From positions 62,001 to 126,000 of the forward strand of contig JAGAKH010000002.1 in assembly GCA_017625725.1 (NCBI GenBank): a stretch of 64,000 nucleotides of DNA. Reading direction: 5' to 3'. A program made the position numbers and the translations under genes. The DNA comes from Bacteroidales bacterium. Its GTDB lineage: Bacteria > Bacteroidota > Bacteroidia > Bacteroidales > UBA932. Under the pieces are notes generated by a model that was given only the letters and a program-made list of their open reading frames with translations, was not told the DNA's origin and searched no databases. Below, in pieces: positions 45,601 to 54,991 of the stretch (the stretch's first letter is position 1; each line of letters starts with the position of its first letter).

Positions 45601-46590
45601 ATGGAATTCAAAGCAAAAGAAATCGCTGAGATTCTCGGTGGAACAGTTGATGGAAATCCGGATGCCACAGTCTCGACTTTTGCAAGGATAGAAAGCGGAA
45701 AGCCCGGTGCCATCTGCTTTTTTGCAAATCCGAAGTATGAGCATTATGTGTACGAATGCAAGGCTGATATAATTATCGTCAATAAGACTTTTGAACCTCA
45801 GAAGGCTGTTTCCGCTACAATGGTAAGAGTGGATGATGCATATGCGGCTGTAGCTTCGCTGCTGGATTATGTAACCGCAAAAAAACGTTCTTACAGACGC
45901 TATCGCGGCCTTCGCAGCAGAATACGCTGGAGCTCTAAGATCGGCAGAAAAGTGTATGTGGGGGATTTTGCCTACGTAGGAAGAAGGGCAGTGATCGGCG
46001 ATTATACAAAGATATATGAGCATGTCTATGTCGGCGATGACGTGAGGATAGGAAAGAACTGCATCATATATCCGGGTGTGAGGATTTATCCTGGAATGGT
46101 TATAGGTGATAATGTCATCATACATTCAAATGCGGTCATCGGAGCCGACGGATTCGGATTCGCTCCTCTTGAAGACGGTACCTGGAAGAAGATAGAGCAT
46201 ACGGGTAATGTAATCATTGAAGACGATGTGGAGATCGGAGCAAATACATGTGTCGACAAGTCTCAGATGGGCTCTACTGTTATCCGTAAAGGAGTGAAAC
46301 TTGACAATCTCTGCCAGATTGCACATAATGTGGAGGTAGGACCGAATACTGTAATGGCTGCTATGGTAGGAGTCGCCGGATCTTCGAAGATCGGTGAACA
46401 TTGCATCCTTGGCGGACAGGTCGGTATTGCAGGCCATCTTACTGTTGCAGACAACACATCATTTGGAGCCCAGGCCGGACTTATAAGCAATGTGAAGAAG
46501 CCGGGACAGGCATATCTTGGTACTCCGGCAATTCCATATATGGATTATATGAGGAGTTATGCCGTATTTAAAAAGGCCGGAAAACAGTAG
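45601..46590 (+). CDS. lpxD: UDP-3-O-(3-hydroxyacyl)glucosamine N-acyltransferase
   Basis: A 329-residue LpxD that adds the second 3-hydroxyacyl chain in lipid A synthesis. Residues 1-100 form the uridine-binding domain; from about 105 to 305 lie left-handed beta-helix hexapeptide repeats ([20 protein letters not shown]), with the catalytic His near [10 protein letters not shown] (about 240). The length is slightly below the 340 or so usual. It lies divergent from rimP. lpxC follows 81 bp later with its own promoter, then lpxA and wbqC. Confidence 0.94.
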   Translation: MEFKAKEIAEILGGTVDGNPDATVSTFARIESGKPGAICFFANPKYEHYVYECKADIIIVNKTFEPQKAVSATMVRVDDAYAAVASLLDYVTAKKRSYRRYRGLRSRIRWSSKIGRKVYVGDFAYVGRRAVIGDYTKIYEHVYVGDDVRIGKNCIIYPGVRIYPGMVIGDNVIIHSNAVIGADGFGFAPLEDGTWKKIEHTGNVIIEDDVEIGANTCVDKSQMGSTVIRKGVKLDNLCQIAHNVEVGPNTVMAAMVGVAGSSKIGEHCILGGQVGIAGHLTVADNTSFGAQAGLISNVKKPGQAYLGTPAIPYMDYMRSYAVFKKAGKQ

Positions 46591-46614
46591 AAATTGTGAG
46601 TGGCAAAGTAGTGG

Positions 46615-46645
46615 TTGGTAATATCGTGTTTATTTGCTATCTTTG
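46615..46645 (+). promoter_or_regulatory. promoter of lpxC-lpxA-wbqC
   Basis: TTG (46615-46617), 20 bp, TATCTTTG (46638-46645) then C, in the 81 bp gap between lpxD and lpxC. The leader is about 20 bases. lpxC can therefore be transcribed apart from lpxD. Confidence 0.65.
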
Positions 46646-46671
46646 CAGGCTATTTAACAAAATAAGTAATA

Positions 46672-47577
46672 ATGCAGTTGCAGAATACACTAAGAAAGAG
46701 CTATTCATTCGAAGGAAAAGGACTTCATTCAGGTAAGGTTGCCAGGATGACAGTGAATCCAGCTCCTGTTGATACCGGTATCATCTTCCGAAGAACAGAT
46801 TTGGGAGATGATGTTTTTGTGGAGGCTCTTGCGGAGAATGTCTCAAATACAGCAAGAAGCACGACTATTTCCAAAGGAGATGCTTCAGTTTCTACTATAG
46901 AACATATAATGTCTGCTTTGACCGGTCTGGGAGTAGACAATGCCTTGATAGATATCGATAATGTCGAGGTGCCTATTCTTGACGGAAGTGCCAAGCCATA
47001 TATAGATGCCATGTGGAATGACGGTCTGCAGCAGCAGGATGCTCCACGTCGTTATATCGAAATCAAGGAGGCCATAGAAGTCAGAAACGAAGAAAAGGGA
47101 TCGGTAGTGAGAATAGAGCCTGCTGAAGAGTTTTCATACGAAATAAAGATTGATTTCAATTCCCGTGTATTAGGCGTTCAGACAGCCGTATGGAATCCTT
47201 CTGTCGTCTATGCTGAAGAGATAGGCACATGCCGTACGTTTGTGTTCTTCCACGAACTTCAGTTCCTTTATGCAAACAACCTGGTCAAGGGTGGTGATGT
47301 GGACAATGCCATAGTGATAGTGGAACATCCGGTGACGGAAGAACAGGTAAGCCAGATGTCCCAGCTGTTCAATGTTCCGGCACTGAAGGTCAGGGAGGAC
47401 GGCTATCTCAGCAATCTTGTGCTCCGCTTCCCTAATGAATGTGCAAGACATAAACTGCTTGACCTGATAGGCGACCTCAGACTTGCAGGAGGGTTCCTGA
47501 AAGCCAGAGTGATAGCAGAAAAGGCTGGTCACGGTATCAATACGACTGCAGCAAAGAAGATCAGAGCTCAGTTCTGA
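46672..47577 (+). CDS. lpxC: UDP-3-O-acyl-N-acetylglucosamine deacetylase, unfused
   Basis: A 301-residue zinc deacetylase that commits UDP-GlcNAc derivatives to lipid A. Zinc ligands are visible: His in STIEHIMSAL (residue 78), and His and Asp in ARHKLLDLIGDL (about 260 and 264). The catalytic His is in AGHGINT (about 287). In most Bacteroidota LpxC is fused at its C-terminus to FabZ and is about 460 residues; here the protein stops after AAKKIRAQF. Only 29 bp separate it from lpxA, so no FabZ remains. Confidence 0.95.
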   Translation: MQLQNTLRKSYSFEGKGLHSGKVARMTVNPAPVDTGIIFRRTDLGDDVFVEALAENVSNTARSTTISKGDASVSTIEHIMSALTGLGVDNALIDIDNVEVPILDGSAKPYIDAMWNDGLQQQDAPRRYIEIKEAIEVRNEEKGSVVRIEPAEEFSYEIKIDFNSRVLGVQTAVWNPSVVYAEEIGTCRTFVFFHELQFLYANNLVKGGDVDNAIVIVEHPVTEEQVSQMSQLFNVPALKVREDGYLSNLVLRFPNECARHKLLDLIGDLRLAGGFLKARVIAEKAGHGINTTAAKKIRAQF

Positions 47578-47606
47578 TAAATATTAACAATAAAATAATA
47601 TAAGTA

Positions 47607-48419
47607 ATGGCAAATATTCATCCGTTGGCAACAGTCCATCCTAACGCTAAGTTGGGCGAGAATGTAGAAGTTGGACCTTATGCTTATATAGAAGAGCATG
47701 TTGAAATAGGAGATGGCACAAAAATTCTTCCTCATGCCACCATATTCAACTATGTGAAGATGGGTAAGAATTGCTGTGTGTTCCCAGGTGCGGTAATCGG
47801 GGCTGTGCCTCAGGATCTGAAGTTTGATGGCGAAGTTACCTACGTAGAGATAGGAGATAATGTTAACATACGTGAATGTGCTACCATAAACCGTGGAACA
47901 AAGGCAAGCGGAAGGGGAGTTACGAAGATCGGAAACAATGTACTTCTCATGTCCTATACTCATGTGGCTCACGATTGTACAGTCGGAAATAATTGTATCC
48001 TTGTAAGCTATGTGGGAATTGCAGGAGAAACTGATGTAGATGATTGGGCAACAATCGGAGGAAGTTCCGTAGCTCATCAGTTCTCAAGAATCGGTAAGCA
48101 TGCGTTTGTCGGTGGCGGCTGCAAGATCAACAAGGACGTGCCGCCGTATATCCTATGCGGACGTGACCCTCTTACCTATGCAGGCGTGAACATCGTGGGG
48201 CTCAGGAGAAGGGGCTTCACATCGGAGCAGATCCGTAACATCAAGGATATGTATGACATCATATATAATAATGGTGCTAATGTGTCGGATGCTTTGGCAA
48301 AGATCGAATCAGGTTTTCCTGAAAGCGAAGAAAGGGATACCATCATATCTTTCATCAGAGCTTCGAAGCGTGGTATCATCAGAAGCCTTGGCTCTGATGT
48401 GAAAGGTAATATAGATTAA
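47607..48419 (+). CDS. lpxA: UDP-N-acetylglucosamine O-acyltransferase
   Basis: A 270-residue LpxA, the first acyltransferase of lipid A synthesis. A left-handed beta-helix of hexapeptide repeats fills residues 1 to about 190 (HPNAKLGENVEVGPYAYIEE; catalytic His in YTHVAHDCTVG, about 125), followed by the helical C-terminal domain (about 195-270). It is 29 bp downstream of lpxC, and a GTG-started wbqC begins 1 bp after its stop codon, so the genes are tightly coupled. The call is secure. Confidence 0.95.
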   Translation: MANIHPLATVHPNAKLGENVEVGPYAYIEEHVEIGDGTKILPHATIFNYVKMGKNCCVFPGAVIGAVPQDLKFDGEVTYVEIGDNVNIRECATINRGTKASGRGVTKIGNNVLLMSYTHVAHDCTVGNNCILVSYVGIAGETDVDDWATIGGSSVAHQFSRIGKHAFVGGGCKINKDVPPYILCGRDPLTYAGVNIVGLRRRGFTSEQIRNIKDMYDIIYNNGANVSDALAKIESGFPESEERDTIISFIRASKRGIIRSLGSDVKGNID

Positions 48420-48420
48420 A

Positions 48421-49164
48421 GTGCCAAAACTTTTTACAACAGCATATTTTCCTCCTGTGTCATATTTTGCAGCTATGGCGGAGGAAATGACCGGACTTAT
48501 CAAGAGCCGACGTCCTTCTCTTACGGACGTCGGCTCTTCTGGTGCGGAATCGTCCCTGCAGATGACTCTGACTCCGTCAGAGGTCTACATAGAGGCCTGT
48601 GAGAACTTTCAGAAGCAGTCGTATAGGAATAGATGCAGATTCTATGCGGCAGACGGTGTCCAGACCTTGTCTTTCCCTATTGTCCATGAAGGGGGTACCC
48701 ATAAGCAGCCCGTTTCAGAGATAAAGATAGATTATTCAAAACCGTGGCTTCATCAACATAAGAAAGCCATAGTTTCTGCCTATAAGACATCTGCGTATTT
48801 TGATTACTATCAGGATGAACTTTTCTCGATATTGGATTCCGCACCTGAGAAACTGATAGACCTGAACATGTCACTTCTGAATTTCTTTATTGAGAAGATC
48901 GGGCTTGCGGTTGACCTGAGAATTACTGAAGACTATGCTCCGGCGTCTGATGACGGAAAGGTAATATGTTCCGGTGTGTCATGTGATGATTTTAGAGAAA
49001 TCATACATCCTAAGCGTGAAAATACGATCCTTCGGGATTATGCACTGGAAAAGCCGTATTTCCAGGTGTTTGCCTCGAAATACGGCTTTAAAGCAGATCT
49101 TTCTGTAATGGATCTTCTTTTCAATGAAGGTCCGGATTCCATTCTTTTTCTAAAGGATATCTAG
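48421..49164 (+). CDS. WbqC family protein with an insertion
   Basis: A 247-residue WbqC-like protein: the N-terminal AYFPPVSYFAAM and the ENFQKQSYRNRCRFY and QTLSFPIVHEGG blocks are typical. WbqC proteins occur in glycan loci and with lipid A genes in this phylum; the reaction is unknown. Between the two N-terminal blocks (about residues 22-55) lies a stretch not expected in the family, and its DNA holds a perfect 14-base inverted repeat (48502-48538). The start is GTG at 48421, since the first ATG would lose the conserved start. The 3' end overlaps the convergent FadL-like gene by 4 bp. Confidence 0.8.
   Translation: MPKLFTTAYFPPVSYFAAMAEEMTGLIKSRRPSLTDVGSSGAESSLQMTLTPSEVYIEACENFQKQSYRNRCRFYAADGVQTLSFPIVHEGGTHKQPVSEIKIDYSKPWLHQHKKAIVSAYKTSAYFDYYQDELFSILDSAPEKLIDLNMSLLNFFIEKIGLAVDLRITEDYAPASDDGKVICSGVSCDDFREIIHPKRENTILRDYALEKPYFQVFASKYGFKADLSVMDLLFNEGPDSILFLKDI
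48502..48538. repeat. 37-base inverted repeat inside wbqC
   Basis: Perfect 14-base arms (48502-48515 and 48525-48538) surround a 9-base loop. It keeps the reading frame of wbqC and encodes part of an insertion relative to other WbqC proteins. No T-tract follows on the plus strand. Confidence 0.85.
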
Positions 49165-50831
49165 AATCTCCATCCGAAGGTTATCAGGATTTCCCATAAT
49201 GATGCTTTGTTCATTATTTCAGGAGAGAGATGCTCGATGTCAGGGATGAATTCTCCTGTTGTCGGATCACTCGTGCCGTAATAATTGTCATATATCATGA
49301 AATATTCTGTAGGAACAAGTCTTGTGCGACATGCGGCGTCGGCAAAGAATGAACCGTTGCTGCTATATCCCAGTCCGAAAGAAATGTCCTGTGTGAATTT
49401 TGAAATCGTCTGAGCGGAGGTTGTAAGCCCGTATCCTGCCCTCAATGATAGACTGGATATAGGTTTGACTTCAAGTCCACCTCTCAACATATGACTTATT
49501 CCGAATACTTCCTTGATGTGCTGATTCAATTCATCTGAGTAATCAAGGTCATTAGCATAACCGGAACTGAAATATTTCATGGTTCCATAGTCGCATAATT
49601 CGTAATCAGCACTGATGATTCCCCATTTCCCGAATGTGTATGCAAGACCGAAGTTAGCTCTGTAAGGTGATGAGTATGAATATGAATTCTTTCCGACCGG
49701 GCTTTCCGAACTGAATGTTTCAACTCCGCTGCTGTTCTTGAATGCAAACGCTGTAGAGCCGCTATACACCCATTCTTCATTCATGTTCATGGTGACCGGA
49801 GTCTGGATGGCTGCACCGATTCTAAGTCCTGCAACAGGAGTCAGCAGGACACCGAGCTTGGCGAAGCATCCTATGCCGGATGTGTTATACTGGTAATTGT
49901 ATTTCATATTGTTGAAATAGCCCTGTACCTGATTTCCTTCTTCATCTTCAAATTTCATAGTAGGAAACTCCTTGTAATCGACAGCCTGTTCCTTTACATA
50001 TTCCATGAAACTGTAATTAATGGAGTTGAAACCGAGGTTGAGTCCTATATGAATGAAGTCGGATATGTTGGCAGAGAAGTTAAAGATGTACTCACTCTTA
50101 TTTCCTTCCTTCCGTCTGCCATAAGCCTGCTCCAGAGGTGCCGGTACAATGATTTCTTTGTTCTCAAGAACAATTTCACTTGCTCCTGCAAATGCATCGT
50201 CGATGATGGTTTCCCCTTCCCTGATGTTGTCTATCATGAAGCAGTTGTAGCCTGTAATAGTGCCCCAGTCAAGGTATGGGTTGCTGAAGGGGTCATCTGC
50301 AGCCAGCATTGCACTGGTATATCCGTTTCTTTGGGCATTTGCTGCCATCGCACCCATGAAAGAAGTATAGTTGGTGTTTCTTCCGGCTGCGTAGATGTCT
50401 TCGTTCCAATTGTTTGTTGTCTGGACTATGAAACTGAATGCCATGTTTTTCAGACCGTATTTTCGTCCGGTATCCCAGTTCATTGAGAACCCCATGTTAG
50501 GCATGTTGAAGTCCGTCTTTGTATTCTTGAGTTCTCTGTCAAAATATGGAGTGCTTCCATTTGGCATTCTGGTGCCTTTGGTTGTGTTGATTGATATGCC
50601 CAGTCCGGGAGTAATCGAGAATTGCGAGTGTTTTGCTACCGAACTTCCGGCCGGATTGATGGCAATTGAGCCAAGGTCACCTCCCAATGCTGTGAACGCA
50701 TTGCCCATTGCAACCGTTCTCGCAGTTCCGCCATATTGGTTCTCGCTGAGTTCCAGCAAGCTATATGCATCCTGTGCATGGGCTGAAGCTGCTGCCACAA
50801 TAAGAATTACAGACAATATAGTTCTTTTCAT
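49161..50831 (-). CDS. OmpP1/FadL family outer-membrane transporter
   Basis: A 556-residue barrel protein with a signal peptide (residues 1-19, ending AHAQ) and the FadL-type start ARTVAMGNAFTALGGDLGSIAINPAGSS, here read across residues 37-64 as the plug/hatch region. Beta-rich strands fill the rest, ending LWEILITFGWRF with a terminal Phe. FadL-type proteins import hydrophobic compounds across the outer membrane; the substrate here is unknown. It lies 20 bp downstream of the repeat-rich lipoprotein and shares its transcript. Confidence 0.88.
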   Translation of the reverse strand: MKRTILSVILIVAAASAHAQDAYSLLELSENQYGGTARTVAMGNAFTALGGDLGSIAINPAGSSVAKHSQFSITPGLGISINTTKGTRMPNGSTPYFDRELKNTKTDFNMPNMGFSMNWDTGRKYGLKNMAFSFIVQTTNNWNEDIYAAGRNTNYTSFMGAMAANAQRNGYTSAMLAADDPFSNPYLDWGTITGYNCFMIDNIREGETIIDDAFAGASEIVLENKEIIVPAPLEQAYGRRKEGNKSEYIFNFSANISDFIHIGLNLGFNSINYSFMEYVKEQAVDYKEFPTMKFEDEEGNQVQGYFNNMKYNYQYNTSGIGCFAKLGVLLTPVAGLRIGAAIQTPVTMNMNEEWVYSGSTAFAFKNSSGVETFSSESPVGKNSYSYSSPYRANFGLAYTFGKWGIISADYELCDYGTMKYFSSGYANDLDYSDELNQHIKEVFGISHMLRGGLEVKPISSLSLRAGYGLTTSAQTISKFTQDISFGLGYSSNGSFFADAACRTRLVPTEYFMIYDNYYGTSDPTTGEFIPDIEHLSPEIMNKASLWEILITFGWRF

Positions 50832-50851
50832 GATTTATGATTCTTTTATGT

Positions 50852-52135
50852 TTATCTTCTTCCTCCTCCAGATCTTGAGTATCCACTGCTGCTGGTACTG
50901 CCGCCACCATAGCTCCTGCCATAGCTTGACGATCCGCTCCTGTTATAGCTTGATGAGCTGCTTCTGTTGTAGCTTGACGATCCGCTCCTATTGTAGCTGG
51001 ACGACCCGCTCCTGTTGTAGCTTGATGAACTGCTGCTGTTATAGCTCGGTGATGAGCTGTTTCTGCTCTGGCTTGAACTGCTGCTGAATCCTCCTGAGTT
51101 CCTGTGGTATCCGTTAGAGGATGAACTTGAACTGTTTCCGGCTGCAGCCGGTCTTCCGGCGTTTGTGCCAGGTCTGCGATAATTGCCGGATGTGGCTGTT
51201 GACTGGCTCTTGCCTGTCCTGCCGTTGTCAGGTCTTGTAGCGGAAGACGAAGTTCCTGTGCTTGATGATGAGACCTGTCTGCCGCTTATAGGTCTAAGAC
51301 TCTTGCCGGTTGAACTCTTGACACTGGTTCTGCCACTGGTAAGTCTGTTGTCTGTTGACGGTCTTATGCCTGTTGAGGTACTGTTGCCCTGTTTTGGAGA
51401 CCTGCTTGTCGTATATATCTGTCCTGATCCTGTAGAGTGTCTCGGAACATATCTTACATCGCGGCCGCCATGTCCTCCAGATCCGTGTCCCGGCTTATGT
51501 CCCGGGTCTATATGACCAGGATGCATGTGTCCCGGGTGATGAGGCCATGAATGGTGAATGTGTCCGAATCCACCGTACCATCCACAGTAGTGGTGATACC
51601 AAGGATTGTGGAACCAAGGGTCATGATACCAAGGGTCATACCATCCCATATATCCGTACCAAGGATCATAGTACCATGGGTCGTAATATCTTCCGTAATG
51701 CCAATAATACGGATTGTGTATGCTCATGTGCCAGTTTCTGTATCCCCATCCGAAGCTCCATCCGGCCGTGAATGTAAAAGGTGTGTACCATCCCCATGTC
51801 TGGTAGGTGTTTCTCCAGTCGTAAGGGTTGTCGTAAAGAGATACGGTCGTGCCAAGCTTCTGGTCGAACCTTATTGTAGCGGACATGTTTTGAGGAATCA
51901 TTATTGTGTCCTTCTTGTCTCCGAAAAGATATACTTCAGAAGCCTTGGTTTCCTCAATAAGCCTGCTTGTCTGTTCGTTAACTGCCTGCCTTTCCGCTTT
52001 AGAAACGAATGTCGGTCCGTCACCGTATATTCCGTCATGGAACCTTTGAGAGTCGTTGGAAGCGTATCTGGCAGTCGTTCCGCATGCGGTCAGCATGATG
52101 ATTGCTGCAAATGTGACCATTGTTCTCAGTTTCAT
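50852..52135 (-). CDS. lipoprotein with Trp/His/Tyr-rich core and Ser-rich repeat tail
   Basis: A 427-residue lipoprotein (lipobox MLTAC near residue 18). After ~90 ordinary residues comes a core rich in Trp, Tyr, His, Pro and Gly (about 110-225), with repeated DPWY/DPWF and PGHxHPGH units. The C-terminal ~200 residues are a Ser/Gly/Thr/Asn-rich disordered tail ending in imperfect copies of SSSYNRSG. Its DNA has a 24-base tandem repeat (50924-51043). It may be a cell-envelope structural or binding protein; no function is recognised. It is the first gene of an operon with the FadL-like gene. Confidence 0.6.
   Translation of the reverse strand: MKLRTMVTFAAIIMLTACGTTARYASNDSQRFHDGIYGDGPTFVSKAERQAVNEQTSRLIEETKASEVYLFGDKKDTIMIPQNMSATIRFDQKLGTTVSLYDNPYDWRNTYQTWGWYTPFTFTAGWSFGWGYRNWHMSIHNPYYWHYGRYYDPWYYDPWYGYMGWYDPWYHDPWFHNPWYHHYCGWYGGFGHIHHSWPHHPGHMHPGHIDPGHKPGHGSGGHGGRDVRYVPRHSTGSGQIYTTSRSPKQGNSTSTGIRPSTDNRLTSGRTSVKSSTGKSLRPISGRQVSSSSTGTSSSATRPDNGRTGKSQSTATSGNYRRPGTNAGRPAAAGNSSSSSSNGYHRNSGGFSSSSSQSRNSSSPSYNSSSSSSYNRSGSSSYNRSGSSSYNRSSSSSYNRSGSSSYGRSYGGGSTSSSGYSRSGGGRR
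50924..51043. repeat. 24-base tandem repeat, five copies
   Basis: Units begin at 50924, 50948, 50972, 50996 and 51020, with substitutions between copies, and encode SSSYNRSG-type octapeptides of the lipoprotein tail. Changes in copy number would keep the frame. Confidence 0.85.
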
Positions 52136-52170
52136 GGCATGTTCTCCTATTTTATTTATAATAATTTTCG

Positions 52171-52178
52171 TATCTTCG
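52171..52178 (+). promoter_or_regulatory. putative promoter -7 box of proS
   Basis: TATCTTCG, one base from the TAnnTTTG consensus, is followed by C. It implies a leader of about 130 bases before the proS ATG. The leader has a short hairpin (ATTGT/ACAAT) and a 13-codon frame (52202-52243). Confidence 0.35.
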
Positions 52179-52314
52179 CAACCTATTGTTGTCTACAATA
52201 AATGTACCGTAGAAGTTACTGCCCGGTAGCCTCATCTTTTTAGACAAGATTGTGCGTTTAAAGTTTACATCAAATACAATATTAGCTAATAATTATATTA
52301 AAAACAAGAATACG

Positions 52315-53796
52315 ATGGCAAAAGAAGTAACAAAGAGATCGGATAACTATTCACAGTGGTATGATAATCTCGTGGTAAAGGCTGATCTGGCTGAGCGTTC
52401 CGCAGTCAGGGGATGTATGGTGATAAAGCCATATGGCTATGCTATCTGGGAGAAGATGCAGGATGTTTTGGATAAGATGTTCAAGGACACTGGTCATCAG
52501 AATGCATATTTCCCTCTGTTTATTCCTAAGTCTTTCCTCAGCCGCGAAGCTGAGCATGTGGAAGGCTTTGCAAAGGAATGTGCTGTGGTGACTCATCACA
52601 GGCTTATGGCGGATCCCGATGGAAATGGCGTAGTCGTGGACCCTTCTGCAAGGCTCGAGGAAGAGCTTATCGTGAGGCCGACCTCTGAAACGATCATATG
52701 GAATACATATAAGAATTGGGTTACTTCATGGAGAGATCTCCCTATCTTGTGCAATCAGTGGGCTAATGTAGTGCGTTGGGAGATGCGTACCCGTCTTTTC
52801 CTCCGTACGGCGGAATTCCTCTGGCAGGAAGGCCACACTGCCCATGCTACTCAGCAGGAGGCAATAGAGGAGACAGAAAGAATGGTGAATGTGTATGCCG
52901 ATTTCGCACGTAACTATATGGCTGTACCTGTTGTTGTCGGACATAAGAGCCCGAACGAACGTTTTGCAGGTGCACTTGACACAATGACCATTGAGGCTCT
53001 CATGCAGGACGGCAAGGCTCTGCAGGCAGGTACTTCACATTTTCTCGGTCAGAATTTTGCGAAGGCATTCGATGTCCAGTTTACAAATAAAGAAGGAAAG
53101 CAGGAGTATGTGTGGGCTACGTCATGGGGAGTGTCTACACGACTGATGGGTGCTCTGATCATGGCACATGGTGATGACAACGGTCTTGTGCTTCCTCCGA
53201 AGCTTGCACCTATCCAGGTAGTCATGGTACCTATAGTGGGCAAGGATGCTGATGCAAACAATGCTATCCTTGATAAGATGCAGCAGATAAAGAGAGAACT
53301 CGAGGCTGCAGGACATACTGTGAAGATTGATGACCGTGACACTCTCCGTCCGGGATTCAAGTTTGCAGAGTGGGAGCTCAAGGGAGTTCCGGTACGTCTT
53401 GCCATCGGAGCCCGTGACCTTGAGAACGGAACAGTGGAAGTGGCACGTCGTGATACAGGTGAGAAGATATCTACTTCTGTGGATGGACTTGCCGCAATGA
53501 TCGACGGTCTTCTTGAAGATATTCAGAACAGCATCTATAATAAGGCTCTCAAATTCCGTGATGACAGTATCCGCAAGGTGGACACATGGGAGGAGTTCAA
53601 GGAAGAAATCACCAAGGGAGGCTTCCTGCTTTGCCACTGGGACGGAACACCGGAAACAGAGGAAAAGATCAAGGAAGAGACCAAGGCCACAATCCGTTGT
53701 ATTCCTGTGGATAGTGCAGTCTGTGTTGAGGAAGGAAAGTGTATCTACACTGGAAAGCCTTCAAAGCAGAGGGTTCTGTTCGCTATTTCTTATTAA
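52315..53796 (+). CDS. proS: prolyl-tRNA synthetase, archaeal/eukaryotic-like type
   Basis: A 493-residue class IIa synthetase that charges tRNA-Pro. Class II motifs are visible: motif 2 around [27 protein letters not shown] (read across about 158-184) and motif 3 near [22 protein letters not shown]. The anticodon-binding domain and a zinc-binding-like C-terminus follow, and the protein ends in Tyr. The bacterial editing insertion (INS) is missing, which marks the shorter, archaeal/eukaryotic type found in many Bacteroidota. The frame opens at 52252, but the ATG at 52315 gives the family start. Confidence 0.93.
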   Translation: MAKEVTKRSDNYSQWYDNLVVKADLAERSAVRGCMVIKPYGYAIWEKMQDVLDKMFKDTGHQNAYFPLFIPKSFLSREAEHVEGFAKECAVVTHHRLMADPDGNGVVVDPSARLEEELIVRPTSETIIWNTYKNWVTSWRDLPILCNQWANVVRWEMRTRLFLRTAEFLWQEGHTAHATQQEAIEETERMVNVYADFARNYMAVPVVVGHKSPNERFAGALDTMTIEALMQDGKALQAGTSHFLGQNFAKAFDVQFTNKEGKQEYVWATSWGVSTRLMGALIMAHGDDNGLVLPPKLAPIQVVMVPIVGKDADANNAILDKMQQIKRELEAAGHTVKIDDRDTLRPGFKFAEWELKGVPVRLAIGARDLENGTVEVARRDTGEKISTSVDGLAAMIDGLLEDIQNSIYNKALKFRDDSIRKVDTWEEFKEEITKGGFLLCHWDGTPETEEKIKEETKATIRCIPVDSAVCVEEGKCIYTGKPSKQRVLFAISY

Positions 53797-53841
53797 TCCA
53801 AAGAAAATAGAAGCTTAACTGCCCTTACGAAATCTGATTTT

Positions 53842-54987
53842 ATGAAGAAATCATTGCTTGCTCTGACAGCTGGCCTGTTCTGCTTGGCAGCGGGAGCTCA
53901 GAGTGTTCAGGATATTTCAGCGGAAGCTGCTAAAGTGATAACTTCAGTTCCTCCTGTGGAACAGAAGATGGAGGAACCTAAGTATTGGACCAGTTCGCTG
54001 AAGACCCAGGTGAATGTAGGTCAGACAGGCCTGACAAACTGGGCGGCCGGTGGTGACAATACCGTGACACTGCAGGGCTTTGTGGATGCCAATGCCAATT
54101 GGGCGAAGAATGCGATGTTCTGGAACAATCGTCTCCAGTTGGACTATGGTTTCGTGTATGCATCGTCGAAACCGATAGTCCAGAAGAGCAGTGACCGTAT
54201 ATATCTTGAAAGCAGATGGGGTTATAAGGCAGTTGAAAATCTGTATCTTTCTGCCAACTTTGACTTCAAGTCCCAGTTCTCTTCCGGTTGGGTGTATAAC
54301 ACTCCGTCTGTTCCGGCAGACAAACCTGAAGGCACCAGACTTGAAGATCTCCCGTTAAGGGAACAGATAAGACTTTGGGAGGATGCAAGGGACCTTAAGT
54401 CTGACTTCCTGGCTCCTGCCTACACCAATATCGCTCTTGGTGTCGATTATAAGCCTGCCATGTGGATATCCATAAATATGGCACCGCTTACAGGAGGTTT
54501 TGTCATTGTGAATGATGCTTTGTTGAGGAAGAATTATTCCATGGATATGAAGGATAATTATATCGAACTGCAAAAGGAGTTTGAAGGAATAGATCCTGCA
54601 ACTATAACTGATGAGGTGACCAGGATGAGATATGATTATCTTCAGGCAGGTCTGGCTGACGGCAATGCCTACAGAAGTGCGAGATTTGAATTCGGTGCCC
54701 AGCTCAAGGTTGATTTTGCCGTTAATGTCAATGACAATTTCAAGTATACTTCTCAGATAGTGCTGTTTTCCAACTATCTCAAGAATCCTCAGAATCCGCG
54801 TATAAACTGGGATAACAGGTTTGACTGGAAACTGGCCAGATTCTTTTCCCTTACGGTCACAACTAATCTTATCTATGATGATACCATCATGATTTATAGT
54901 GAGAGAGATCAGTTGACGCACCAGAGGATTCAGTTCAAAGAGGCTCTGGCATTCGGCTTTACTTATACGATTGCAAGTAAAAAATAG
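53842..54987 (+). CDS. DUF3078 domain outer-membrane-type protein
   Basis: A 381-residue exported protein with signal peptide (residues 1-19, ending AGAQ). The DUF3078 features are the early WTSSLKTQVNVGQTGLTNWAAGG (about 48-70), FWNNRLQLDYGF and repeated aromatic strands to the C-terminus, fitting an outer-membrane barrel. Function unknown. It lies 45 bp after proS and 4 bp before tilS, so the three may share transcription. Confidence 0.85.
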   Translation: MKKSLLALTAGLFCLAAGAQSVQDISAEAAKVITSVPPVEQKMEEPKYWTSSLKTQVNVGQTGLTNWAAGGDNTVTLQGFVDANANWAKNAMFWNNRLQLDYGFVYASSKPIVQKSSDRIYLESRWGYKAVENLYLSANFDFKSQFSSGWVYNTPSVPADKPEGTRLEDLPLREQIRLWEDARDLKSDFLAPAYTNIALGVDYKPAMWISINMAPLTGGFVIVNDALLRKNYSMDMKDNYIELQKEFEGIDPATITDEVTRMRYDYLQAGLADGNAYRSARFEFGAQLKVDFAVNVNDNFKYTSQIVLFSNYLKNPQNPRINWDNRFDWKLARFFSLTVTTNLIYDDTIMIYSERDQLTHQRIQFKEALAFGFTYTIASKK

Positions 54988-54991
54988 TCTG

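Noticed and set aside
46672..47606. Possible frameshift that removed FabZ from LpxC
   Set aside because: Only 29 bp separate the lpxC stop from the lpxA start, too little to hold any FabZ remnant, so this is absence and not a frameshift.
52179..52314. T-box riboswitch upstream of proS
   Set aside because: No T-box sequence (TGGNACCGCG-like) or strong terminator was found.
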